64,000 nt of DNA from Devosia salina (lineage in GTDB: Bacteria; Pseudomonadota; Alphaproteobacteria; Rhizobiales; Devosiaceae). Under the pieces are notes generated by a model. It did no database searches. It worked only from the letters and a program-made list of their open reading frames with translations, and was not told the origin of the DNA. This document shows positions 50,173 through 57,981 of this stretch, piece by piece. The stretch is from contig NZ_CP080590.1 in the NCBI RefSeq assembly GCF_019504385.1, forward strand, positions 786,001 to 850,000, written 5' to 3'. The translations under genes and the position numbers were made by a program. The number at the start of each line of letters is the position of its first letter. Positions within the stretch are counted from its first letter, which is position 1.

Positions 50173-51180
50173 TCAGACCTTGGCGCCGGGTGGCAGCTTG
50201 TCGAGTTCGGTGTGCAACAGGCCATCGGCATCGATGCGGACCGGGATGGGGTCCGAGACCTGGCCGATGAACGAGCCGTCGGGGGCGTCGTGGCGGAAGC
50301 CCATGAAAACCAGCCCATTGTCGGTTTCGACGATCTTGCCGGCATAGCGACTGCCCTGGGCCCCGTCGAAGAAGGGGCCGGGGGCCACTTCCCAGGGGCC
50401 AAACGGGTCATCGGCGATCAGGTAATGCGTGCCACGCACCGGCTTTTCCGGGTTGAGGCGCTTATATGCTTCGGACCAGTGGGTCCCGTCGGTGCAGAAC
50501 AGCATGTACCACTTGCCCTTGGCCTCGAAGACCTGCGGCACTTCCATCTGCCCGAACATGCCGCCGGCATAGACCGGGGGCTGCAGCGTCCAGGTATAGA
50601 GGTCGGGCGAGGTGGCAAAGCCGATCGTGCCGCCGGCATTGGGCTCGGCCACACCCGGGCGACGGGCCACGAAATACATCACCCAGCCATCGCCCTTGGG
50701 GTTCTTCATCACCCATGGGTCGCGGAAGGCCCGGTCATGCCAATGGCCGGGCGTGTACTCTTCATAGTCAGGCCCCGAGATGTCGAGCGCCAGGCCATTG
50801 CCCACGCGGGTCCAGTTGTGGCCGTCGGTCGAAGTCGCATGACCCAGGCGCTGCTTCATGCCCTCTTCGGCGTGTTCGGTGCCGGTGTAGAACAGGTGCC
50901 AGAGCCCGGTGTCGTCGCGCAGGGTCGAGCCGGTCCAGGTGGTCCAGTCATCCCATGCCGGGGCCGGGGCGGGTGCAAAAGTGGTCCCCAGTTGGGTCCA
51001 GTTGACGAGGTCCTTGGACACGGCGTGCCCCTGGGAGACATGGCGGTGGCGCATGTCGGGATGGGCCAGGGTGTTGTCGGCCTGCAGGAAATAGGCGTGG
51101 TAGTCATCGCCGTCGCGATAAATCCAGAAGTCCCAAATCCATTTGTCTTTAAGGGCAATAACCACTTGTCGGTCTTTCAA
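50173..51180 (-). CDS. Intracellular five-bladed beta-propeller glycosidase (GH32/GH43/GH68-like)
   Basis: 335 residues, no signal peptide. Clan-J/F propeller features are visible: an N-terminal KWIWDFWIYRDGDDYHAYF offering the nucleophile-type Asp, FRDPWVMKNPKGDGWVMYF with the RDP motif, and FGQMEVPQVFEAKGKWYMLF with a candidate acid/base Glu. It is likely to hydrolyse an imported oligosaccharide, perhaps a fructoside or beta-xyloside; family and substrate remain open. The start is uncertain: TTG 51180 or GTG 51165, neither with a clear ribosome site. It lies 13 bp after the MalG-type permease. Confidence 0.82.
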   Translation of the reverse strand: MKDRQVVIALKDKWIWDFWIYRDGDDYHAYFLQADNTLAHPDMRHRHVSQGHAVSKDLVNWTQLGTTFAPAPAPAWDDWTTWTGSTLRDDTGLWHLFYTGTEHAEEGMKQRLGHATSTDGHNWTRVGNGLALDISGPDYEEYTPGHWHDRAFRDPWVMKNPKGDGWVMYFVARRPGVAEPNAGGTIGFATSPDLYTWTLQPPVYAGGMFGQMEVPQVFEAKGKWYMLFCTDGTHWSEAYKRLNPEKPVRGTHYLIADDPFGPWEVAPGPFFDGAQGSRYAGKIVETDNGLVFMGFRHDAPDGSFIGQVSDPIPVRIDADGLLHTELDKLPPGAKV

Positions 51181-51193
51181 AGAGTGTGCCGCA

Positions 51194-52072
51194 TCAGCCC
51201 TTGACGCCGGTCGAGGCGATGGAGGCGATGAAGGCGCGCTGGAGGAAGAGGTAGAAGGCCAGCACCGGGACGGTGATGAGCGAGAGATAGGCCATGATCT
51301 CGCCCCAGGCGCGGTTGAGCTGGAAGAAGTACTGCAACCCGACCATCACCGGCCGGTAGCGCTCTTCCTGAACCACCATGAGCGGCCAGAGATACTGGTT
51401 GTACATGACCAGGAACTTGAGGATGGCAGCCGTCGCCAATACCGGGCCGGCCAGGGGCATGACGACGCGGCGATAGACCTGCCACCAGCTGGCCCCTTCC
51501 ACGCGCGCCGCTTCGATCAACTCGCCGGGCAGGTCCTTGAAGTATTGGACGAACAGGAAAATCGTGAGGCCATCGGCCACGAAGGGAATGATCTGCACCT
51601 GGTAGGAGTTCAGCCAGCCATAGGTGAGGCCTTCGAGCCCCAGCCAGGGGAGCTTTGAGGCAATCAAAAGCAGCGGAATGGCGATCGTCTCGAAGGGCAC
51701 GATCAGGGTTGCAAGGATCAACGCCAGGACCAGGTCCCGGCCACGCCAGTCGATGAAGACAAAGGCGAAGGCGGCGGCCGAGCAGATGAGCAGGGACAGG
51801 GCCACCGTCACACCGGTGACGATGACGGAATTGAAGATGAAGAGCCCCACCGGGGCGCGGCGGAACGCATCGAAATAATTGTCGAGCGAGATGTCGCCAA
51901 CCGGCAGGAAGGCGCGGAGGCTCCGCGTGTCGCTGAGCAACTGCGCGTCGGGCTTCAGGCTCGACATCAGCATGAAGACCAGCGGGAACACGAAGATCAG
52001 GGCGATCAGGCCAAGCACCGTGTATCGCACCGCCAGGCGCAGCCCATGATTGTCACCGGAAATCTGAGCCAT
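51194..52072 (-). CDS. Carbohydrate ABC transporter permease (MalG type)
   Basis: 292-residue inner-membrane permease with six helices; EAA loop ELIEAARVEGASWWQVYRRVVMPLA near 205. The start ATG 52072 overlaps the partner permease stop (ATGA); the longer frame to 52351 is partner-gene sequence in another phase. Confidence 0.93.
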   Translation of the reverse strand: MAQISGDNHGLRLAVRYTVLGLIALIFVFPLVFMLMSSLKPDAQLLSDTRSLRAFLPVGDISLDNYFDAFRRAPVGLFIFNSVIVTGVTVALSLLICSAAAFAFVFIDWRGRDLVLALILATLIVPFETIAIPLLLIASKLPWLGLEGLTYGWLNSYQVQIIPFVADGLTIFLFVQYFKDLPGELIEAARVEGASWWQVYRRVVMPLAGPVLATAAILKFLVMYNQYLWPLMVVQEERYRPVMVGLQYFFQLNRAWGEIMAYLSLITVPVLAFYLFLQRAFIASIASTGVKG

Positions 52073-53145
52073 CACTTTTTCTCCCGGGTGAGCCAGCGCT
52101 GCAGCAGCGAAATGGCCAGAACGAACACGAAGAGGATCACCGAGATGGTCGAGCCGCCGGAGATATCCTGCTTGCCATAGCCGCGCTCGACGGCCTGGAA
52201 CACGATGGTCTGGGTGGAGTCGAGCGGCCCGCCGCTGGTCATCACGTCGATCTGCGCGAACAGGGCAAAGGCCTGCATGGTGATGACGATCAGCACCAAT
52301 ACCGCTGTATTGCGCAGGCCCGGCCAGGTCACATAGCGGAAGGTTTGCCACTTGCTGGCGCCCTCGATGGCCGCGGCCTCGTAAAGAGACGGGCTGATCG
52401 TCTGCAGGCCGGAAAGCCAGATGACCATGTGAAAGCCCACCGCCTGCCAGATCGACATGGCGATGATCGCGCCAAGGGCCGTGCTGGGATTTCCCAGCCA
52501 GTCGATGCGCGGGAAGGCGCCGAATGTCAGGGCACCCAATAGATTGTTCAGCAGGCCGCTCTGGCCGTCATAGATGAACCGCCACAAGAGCGACACCACC
52601 ACGATCGAGACCACGACCGGCATGAAATAGATGGCGCGAAAGACATTGATGCCGCGCAGCCTCTGATTGATCAGCAGCGCCAGGACCAGAGCCAGCCCGC
52701 CCTGGACCGGCGCCACGACGAGCACGAAGATAACGGTGTTGACCACCGCTTTCATGAACACCACGTCTCGCGCCAACACATAGGTGCGGCTGTCGCCGAG
52801 CGAGACGCTGAACCACTCGCGCATGCCGTCGAGCTGCGGATAGTCCTCATTGTTGCGGGTATAGCCGCGCAGGGCGGGGTAGGCGGGCGAGCCATCCGCC
52901 TCGCGCACAATGGCTCCGGCGTCGTCCCGCTCCGGCTCCAGCGTCAGCAAGCCCACGCCCAGCAGCTGGGAATAGTTGCTCAGGCCCACGAACTGGGTGG
53001 GATTGGGCGAGATCAGTCGCTGATTGGTGAAGCTCAGGCCGATCGCGAAGATGAAGGGCAGCACGATGAACAGCGCCATCAGCGCGGCCGCAGGCCCGGC
53101 CATCATCCAGCCGGTGGAATTGGAGCGTGTGAACTTGGAGGCCAT
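52072..53145 (-). CDS. Carbohydrate ABC transporter permease (MalF type)
   Basis: 357-residue inner-membrane permease. Between the first and second helices it has an enlarged, charged periplasmic loop of about 60 residues (LEPERDDAGAIVREADGSPA and following), reminiscent of MalF-type P2 insertions. The EAA loop is SLYEAAAIEGASKWQTFRYVTWPGL. ATG 53145 was chosen (GGAAAGG upstream at 10 nt); an upstream start at 53166 is possible. Confidence 0.92.
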   Translation of the reverse strand: MASKFTRSNSTGWMMAGPAAALMALFIVLPFIFAIGLSFTNQRLISPNPTQFVGLSNYSQLLGVGLLTLEPERDDAGAIVREADGSPAYPALRGYTRNNEDYPQLDGMREWFSVSLGDSRTYVLARDVVFMKAVVNTVIFVLVVAPVQGGLALVLALLINQRLRGINVFRAIYFMPVVVSIVVVSLLWRFIYDGQSGLLNNLLGALTFGAFPRIDWLGNPSTALGAIIAMSIWQAVGFHMVIWLSGLQTISPSLYEAAAIEGASKWQTFRYVTWPGLRNTAVLVLIVITMQAFALFAQIDVMTSGGPLDSTQTIVFQAVERGYGKQDISGGSTISVILFVFVLAISLLQRWLTREKK

Positions 53146-53167
53146 CGGCCGCGAACCTTTCCGCATC

Positions 53168-53193
53168 GGGACCCCGGCTGTCGCCGGGGTCCC
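53168..53193 (-). other. Hairpin downstream of the binding-protein gene
   Basis: GGGACCCCGGC-TGTC-GCCGGGGTCCC: an 11-bp perfect stem with a four-base loop, 21 nt after the binding-protein stop and just before the permease start. It is the third example of this arrangement in the window. Confidence 0.75.
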
Positions 53194-53214
53194 TCCAGAG
53201 TCGAGGGGAGGACT

Positions 53215-54471
53215 CTAGAAGCCGTAATTGTCGTTCTTGGCGATATCGGCGTCGATTTCATCGACCGCCGAGTCCAGCGTGTCCTGGACATCCGCGCCAT
53301 TGGCTATGTCGGCCAGGGCCTTCTCGAAGACCTTGGCGGCAACGACATAGCCAGGCGTGACCGGACGGACGAGCGCCTGGGCCTCGGAGAGCTCGAAGAA
53401 GACGGCCAGCGGACCACCTTCCTTGTAGTTCTCGGTCATGGCGGCAGCCGAAGCGGTGGCTGGGATCAGACCGATACCGTTGGAGAATTCGGCCAGGTAC
53501 TTGTCCTGCAGCGCGAACTCGATGAAGGCCGAGGCGCCCTCGGGATGCTCGGATGCGGCTGAGACGCCGAATTGCCAGGAGGCGGCGCCGATCTTGGGGC
53601 CATTGCCGAAGTCCGGGGCCGGCAGGAACAGCACATCGTCATAGGCATCCAATGTGCCCAGGGCCGCCCAGTTGCCGTTCCAGGAGAACGCATATTTGCC
53701 GCTGTTGAAGCCGTTGTCGCGGTCCGCCGGGTCCTGCGTCGCCTGGGCGTAACCATCGTTGAAGAGGCCCTGCCACCAATTGCCGAATTCGACTGCGGCA
53801 TCGCCGTTCAACACGCCTTCGGCGGTGGTGTAGGTTGAGCGGTCGACGATGTCGCCGCCAAAGCTCTGCAGGAATGGCGAGAAGGCGTAGGGATACCATT
53901 CACCGGTCCAGGCAGTGCCCAGATCGAGCGCGTAGTCGAACTTGCCCGATGCCTTGGCCTTGGCCAGGGCATCCATGAATTCTTCGCCCGTCCAGGGCTG
54001 CTCCAGCGTGGGCACACGCAGGCCGAGTTCATCGAGATAGGATTTGCGCGTCACCAGCGAGATGGCTGCGTCCCAGAGGCCAATGGAATAGAGCTGGTCG
54101 TTCCACACGCCCTTGGTGCCGGGCAGGTAGTTGGCGATCTTGGCTTCGTCGATCTGCAGCGGCTGCATGTAGCCCGACCAGGCCCAGTTGGGCATCACCG
54201 GGCCATCGACATCGAGAATATCGGGAAGATTGCCCGCCAGGGCGCCGGCCACGACGCTGTCATTATAGGCTGCCTGCGGGAAACTCTGCATTTCCACCGC
54301 CCAGTCGGACTGGCTGGCGTTAAAATCCGAGATGATCTGGTTGACGATGTTGGATTCAACCTCGTTGCCGGCACCATGATACCACATGGTCAGCGTCGTT
54401 TGCGCCATTGCGGCGCTGCTCATCGCGGTGGTGATGGCCAGGCTGGTGGCCAACAGGCGTAGGGATGTCAT
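53215..54471 (-). CDS. Extracellular solute-binding protein, carbohydrate ABC transporter
   Basis: 418-residue family-1 solute-binding protein with a Sec signal ending near AAMAQ (residue 23). The mature start is TTLTMWYHGAGNEVESNIVNQI. It is rich in aromatic residues (GYMQPL, WYPYAFSPFLQ, FSWNGNWAALG), typical of oligosaccharide binders. The start overlaps the stop of the LacI gene by 4 bp, so regulator and transporter are one operon. Confidence 0.93.
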   Translation of the reverse strand: MTSLRLLATSLAITTAMSSAAMAQTTLTMWYHGAGNEVESNIVNQIISDFNASQSDWAVEMQSFPQAAYNDSVVAGALAGNLPDILDVDGPVMPNWAWSGYMQPLQIDEAKIANYLPGTKGVWNDQLYSIGLWDAAISLVTRKSYLDELGLRVPTLEQPWTGEEFMDALAKAKASGKFDYALDLGTAWTGEWYPYAFSPFLQSFGGDIVDRSTYTTAEGVLNGDAAVEFGNWWQGLFNDGYAQATQDPADRDNGFNSGKYAFSWNGNWAALGTLDAYDDVLFLPAPDFGNGPKIGAASWQFGVSAASEHPEGASAFIEFALQDKYLAEFSNGIGLIPATASAAAMTENYKEGGPLAVFFELSEAQALVRPVTPGYVVAAKVFEKALADIANGADVQDTLDSAVDEIDADIAKNDNYGF

Positions 54472-55544
54472 GTTTCTCTCCTCCTTGAGTTCAGTTGCGT
54501 GACATTGACGTCACGGGATTGGACGCTTTCGCGCCAGGCGACCGGAGCCGAGACCAGTTCGCGGTTCGGCTCGTTGGGTTTGGTGGTGCCACTCATCAGG
54601 CGCAGCAGCTTGTCGGCAGCGCGGGCGCCCATGGCGCCATAGGGCAGCTCGGCGCTGGTGAGGCCGGGATGCAGGTGCTCGGCGATCATCCGGTAGTCGT
54701 CATAGCCGGCCACCGACATCTGCTGGGGAATGGCAATGCCGCGCTCGCGCAAGAGGCCATAGACGCGCATGGCCATCTTGTCGTTGGCGCAGCAAATGAC
54801 GGTCGGCTCCGCCTTGAGCACGCGATCCAGCGCGTCCCAGAGCAGGTCATATTCGTGCGTAGGGCTGGGCAGGGCGCCGACCTGGATCAGCCGTTCGTCG
54901 ATTTCGATGCCATTCTGGGTATGCGCCCGCCGATAGCCGGAAACGCGCAGGCCGCACGCAACCTGATGCTCGGGCAGGGTCAAATAGGCGATGCGCTGAT
55001 GGCCGCGGCGGATCAGCCCATCGACCAGGGCAAATTGCCCGCCTTCGTCATCGGGGAGAACGCAGGGCGTGTCCTCGGCATCGAAGCAGTTGACCAGCAC
55101 GATCGGCCGGTCGCGCAAGGTGGCTGGCAGGCTGACTTCACGGTGGTACTCGGCCACATAGAGGATGCCTTCCACCCGATGCTCGCGAAAGGTCTGGAGC
55201 AGGGTGGGGATGCGCTCCGCCTGGCCGCCGCTATCGGCGATCAGCAAGGTGCGGTTTGATTGGTCGATGACGCGTTGGGCGCCCTGCACCAGGTAGATTT
55301 CGGGCAGGCCCGCATCCTCGAACTGATGGGTGGTGCTGATGGCGCCGGTGATCATCCCGATCAGGCCCGAGCGCTGCGAGCGCATGGTGCGGGCTGCGCT
55401 CGAGGGCACATAGTTGAGCGCCAGCATGGCCTGCTCGACAGCCTCGCGCGTCGCCTGATTGACCGGCGCATCGCCGTTCATCACCCGGCTCACTGTCTTG
55501 GGTGAGACCCCTGCAGCTTTGGCAACATCGTAGATCGTGGCCAT
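54468..55544 (-). CDS. LacI-family transcriptional regulator
   Basis: 358 residues: helix-turn-helix ATIYDVAKAAGVSPKTVSRVMNGDAPV at the N-terminus, hinge YVPSSAARTMRSQRSGLIGMI, and a sugar-binding effector domain ending in VAGYDDYRMIAEHLHPGLTSAELPYGAMG. It is the first gene of the operon lacI-SBP-MalF-MalG-glycosidase-ATPase, coupled to the binding-protein gene by ATGA. A 30-bp perfect palindrome made of two adjacent LacI-type sites lies about 87 nt upstream of its start, so autoregulation of the whole operon is likely. Confidence 0.94.
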   Translation of the reverse strand: MATIYDVAKAAGVSPKTVSRVMNGDAPVNQATREAVEQAMLALNYVPSSAARTMRSQRSGLIGMITGAISTTHQFEDAGLPEIYLVQGAQRVIDQSNRTLLIADSGGQAERIPTLLQTFREHRVEGILYVAEYHREVSLPATLRDRPIVLVNCFDAEDTPCVLPDDEGGQFALVDGLIRRGHQRIAYLTLPEHQVACGLRVSGYRRAHTQNGIEIDERLIQVGALPSPTHEYDLLWDALDRVLKAEPTVICCANDKMAMRVYGLLRERGIAIPQQMSVAGYDDYRMIAEHLHPGLTSAELPYGAMGARAADKLLRLMSGTTKPNEPNRELVSAPVAWRESVQSRDVNVTQLNSRRRET

Positions 55545-55630
55545 TCATTCCTCCTCCGATGAATCGAAACACCAGTCTACGCGGTCGCGCAGCGCGGGGT
55601 AACGAAGCATCGAGATGTCGCCGGCGCTCT

Positions 55631-55660
55631 ATGACACCGATGTCATGACATCGGTGTCAT
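55631..55660. promoter_or_regulatory. 30-bp perfect palindrome: two adjacent LacI-type operators
   Basis: Left half ATGACACCGATGTCA is followed by its exact reverse complement. Each half is itself a LacI-like site: TGACA-CCGA-TGTCA and TGACA-TCGG-TGTCA. It lies 87-116 nt upstream of the lacI start that opens the sugar operon. Confidence 0.8.
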
Positions 55661-55940
55661 GAATGAATGAGGAGAAGCCGGGAGTCAAGCGTTTTGCTGC
55701 AAAGTGTGTCTTGGAGGGGCGGCGTGGGGTGCCTGCACGCCCAGGTTTTCTCCCCGCCGGACTTAGAGCGCGTTCACTCGATGGACCAATCCGGACCCGT
55801 TTGCGACGGGTTGTCGCTCTGGTGGCAGACCATTGGTGGTGTGTCGGCAGACTGTTGGCACGGAGCTGGTGACCGGAGGGTGCGGCATTGGTGCTCTGCT
55901 GTTAGCCTCTCCTGCGACGGCATCTCATCCATCCGGAATT

Positions 55941-55956
55941 AGCGTAGACTAATGGG
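55941..55956. repeat. 16-bp direct repeat, left copy
   Basis: AGCGTAGACTAATGGG occurs here and again at 59364-59379, 40 nt upstream of the recombinase gene. Weaker similarity continues upstream in both places (TTGGTGGT, then CTGTTGGC and GAGCTG), suggesting duplicated recombinase-upstream DNA. Confidence 0.65.
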
Positions 55957-56048
55957 GACTCTTCGCTGCTCGGTGCGGGTCGGTTCTATTGCCAATAGGA
56001 AGGCGCACACCATGACACTTCGCGAGCCTCTAGGGGTGTAATAGGGGT

Positions 56049-56122
56049 GGTGCAACCGGCGAGTCCGTCCGGTCGGTTCCGGGAAGCGGAACGCCTATGA
56101 CGGTTCATGCACCGGTTGCACC
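56049..56122. repeat. Nested inverted repeat downstream of the island operon
   Basis: Outer arms GGTGCAACCGG (56049-56059) and CCGGTTGCACC (56112-56122) are exact reverse complements and enclose an inner GTTCCG/CGGAAC stem near 56077-56093. It begins 2 bp beyond the last minus-strand gene, so the transcript would fold into a branched structure; it could be a terminator without a T run, a structured RNA, or a recombination site. Confidence 0.55.
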
Positions 56123-56124
56123 CT

Positions 56125-56502
56125 TTACCGCACGCGATTGTGGCGGCGCGACAACGACGCGAGGAGCGCGACATAGGCCTTGCGCCTGCGGCGGCGATGG
56201 AGACGCCAGAACGAGTGCCTGCGGTAGAGCCTCAGCTTCAGCCGCACCAGCAGTAGGATCGGGAGGCGCATTACCAGCGCCTCCGCGTCCCTCGCGGCGG
56301 GCGCCGGAATTCGGTGCCGGCCACCACTGGCAATCCACAACCGCGTGAAACGGCTACGGTTGCTGGCAAACTGTCTCGCAAGCGTCGTCGCCAAATGCGG
56401 ATAGCGCTTTCGGAACCCGGCCGGTCCACCAGTCTTCAGGAGCTCCACCAACGCAGCCTCAGATGCGTTGGCCAGGTTTGCCTTGATGGCATCGCTGACC
56501 AA
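56125..56502 (-). CDS. Unrecognised basic protein, last gene of the island operon
   Basis: 125 residues from the first usual start (TTG 56502). The N-terminal half is helical (SDAIKANLANASEAALVELLK) and the C-terminal third is very rich in Arg and Leu (LKLRLYRRHSFWRLHRRRRRK). The same frame stays open about 120 nt further upstream with protein-like sequence (RWLANSFASRIDL, then RHLPRLAPLLDDSD), yet contains no ATG, GTG or TTG there. The gene may therefore start with a rare codon by coupling to the ParA-like gene, or its 5' end may be damaged. Function unknown. Confidence 0.5.
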   Translation of the reverse strand: MVSDAIKANLANASEAALVELLKTGGPAGFRKRYPHLATTLARQFASNRSRFTRLWIASGGRHRIPAPAARDAEALVMRLPILLLVRLKLRLYRRHSFWRLHRRRRRKAYVALLASLSRRHNRVR

Positions 56503-56636
56503 CGCAAGGTCGCTGTCGTCGAGAAGAGGCGCGAGCCTTGGCAGGTGCCTGACAAGTCCCGGGTTCTTGAGATCAATGCGGCTGGCGAAGCTATTCGCCA
56601 GCCAGCGCTGATATCGCCTTATGTGCGGGCCGGGCG

Positions 56637-57464
56637 CTAGGCGCCCGGCGTAAAACCCAGTGGCGCGAGACCCCGGTCAAAGGCCGTGATCAGCGAGGCT
56701 GCACCGGCGGCCACGGCACCAGCTTCGATCCGTCCATAGCCAGTGTGGTCCCGGATCAGGCTGAGAGCGTCTTCACTTCCTGGATCGGCGATCTCGGAGA
56801 GCGGGTGGAGGACCCTCTCCAAGCCAGCGGCGATCGTAGGACCCAGGGCCGGCAGATGAATCACACCCTGGCTCGCTTCCGCCACCACGCTCCAGAGCGG
56901 GTGGTTGTCGCCCAGGCCCGCCAGTTCGATGCGGGATGCAATGACGACCGGCATGACAATATGCCCGGGCATGGCCTGCCGCAGGTCCCTTGCCATGGCA
57001 AGAGCACCCTCCGCCACGTCAAGGATCGGGCGCGCGGGCACCAACAGCAACCCGGAGAGGCCATGCCGGGTCAGGAAGCCATCGAAGCGCGCCAGCTCCA
57101 GCACAGGCGCCATAAGCGACGCCGCGGGCCCCGAACTATCAAGGATAACGAGACCGGACGGCTGGTTCGGCAGTGCTTCCATGGCGGCGGCCAGTGCTTC
57201 ATGAGCCTTGAGATCAGCCGAGGTGTCGCCGCCAATGATGTCCTGGGCCCTTGCAAGCTCGATGCGGGTCACAGCCCCGTAGGGCGTGAGCCGATCATGC
57301 CGGTCATGCTGGAAGACCGCAGCGTTCAGGCCGAGGTCGCGGGCCTGGTTGGCGACCAGGGTCGATACACTCGTCTTGCCCGATTTCTTGGGTTGAAACA
57401 CGCCGATGAAGCCCAGACGGGCAATGCTCGGACCGGCGTAGGGAGGAAGGTTGGCTTTCATCAT
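56637..57464 (-). CDS. ParA/MinD-like P-loop ATPase, divergent
   Basis: 275 residues. The N-terminal P-loop GFIGVFQPKKSGKTSVSTLVA has the deviant Walker A of the ParA/MinD/CobQ class, but with a second Lys where the family usually has Gly. The Walker B-like strand is GLVILDSSGPAASLM near 103. Many later motifs of chromosomal ParA are not recognisable. It lies in a three-gene minus-strand operon with two unrecognised proteins and near a tyrosine recombinase, so a role in maintenance or transfer of the element is inferred. Confidence 0.7.
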   Translation of the reverse strand: MMKANLPPYAGPSIARLGFIGVFQPKKSGKTSVSTLVANQARDLGLNAAVFQHDRHDRLTPYGAVTRIELARAQDIIGGDTSADLKAHEALAAAMEALPNQPSGLVILDSSGPAASLMAPVLELARFDGFLTRHGLSGLLLVPARPILDVAEGALAMARDLRQAMPGHIVMPVVIASRIELAGLGDNHPLWSVVAEASQGVIHLPALGPTIAAGLERVLHPLSEIADPGSEDALSLIRDHTGYGRIEAGAVAAGAASLITAFDRGLAPLGFTPGA

Positions 57465-57898
57465 GTCTCCAGGTTTCCGAAATTATCCAGCCGGTCTGCG
57501 GAACTGTGAATGCGTCCGCGAGCGCCGGCAGGTCGAGGCGGATCATGGCCTCGCTCGGTGCTGGAAGGGGCGACTGAGGGAGCAATCGGGACCGGGGCGA
57601 CGAGGTTGTGTCGGGCCGGTTCCAGGTGCCGCTTCCTTACACGGCAATAGGTATTCCTCATGAGGTGAACGCGGGACCCCGTTGCGTCAGGAAGGTCGGA
57701 TGGGATGACTTGCTCGCTTGAAGCGCGCACGGCGTCGATGCGCGGCGCGATCCAGGCCCAGCGCACACCGTTGGCCAAAAGCGGCTCGATAGTCGGCGCT
57801 GCCACCGTGAGGAAGCGCGCCAGCGAAGTGGGGCCGCCGATATCGGCGTGATGGCGCTGAAGGCGTGCGCATAGCTGAGCGTGGTGGAGGTCGTTCAT
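57461..57898 (-). CDS. Unrecognised island protein, first gene of the ParA-like operon
   Basis: 145 residues overlapping the ParA-like start by 4 bp. The N-terminal 75 residues look globular (LHHAQLCARLQRHHADIG, FLTVAAPTIEPLLANGVRWAW); a short basic helix HLMRNTYCRVRKRHL near 80 could contact nucleic acid; the C-terminal third is rich in Pro, Ser and Arg. No family is recognised. A 16-bp palindrome lies just upstream of its start. Confidence 0.6.
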   Translation of the reverse strand: MNDLHHAQLCARLQRHHADIGGPTSLARFLTVAAPTIEPLLANGVRWAWIAPRIDAVRASSEQVIPSDLPDATGSRVHLMRNTYCRVRKRHLEPARHNLVAPVPIAPSVAPSSTERGHDPPRPAGARGRIHSSADRLDNFGNLET

Positions 57899-57906
57899 GA
57901 ATCACT

Positions 57907-57922
57907 AAACGAAATTTCGTTT
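57907..57922. promoter_or_regulatory. Perfect 16-bp palindrome between divergent island genes
   Basis: AAACGAAA-TTTCGTTT is fully symmetric, AT-rich in a GC-rich setting, and lies 9 nt upstream of the minus-strand gene at 57898 and 60 nt upstream of the plus-strand gene at 57982. It is probably an operator for a regulator encoded in the island. Confidence 0.7.
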
Positions 57923-57981
57923 CATTGTCGGGTGAGGAATTGGACTTGTCAAGCCAAGTCGACTCCGACACCGAATAGACC

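Larger units (their letters stand above)
55661..56124. other. Non-coding stretch at the left edge of the island
   Basis: No convincing gene: the short plus-strand frames here have no family-like composition or ribosome site. The stretch holds one copy of a 16-bp direct repeat (55941-55956) and a nested inverted repeat (56049-56122), both reported separately. It is less regular in codon-like structure than the regions on either side. Confidence 0.5.

Noticed and set aside
55667..55942. 91-codon plus-strand frame left of the island
   Set aside because: No ribosome site, no family-like sequence, and it overlaps the repeat-bearing non-coding stretch.
56049..56122. Integron attC site
   Set aside because: The outer arms do not fit the RYYYAAC/GTTRRRY ends and no integron integrase is present.
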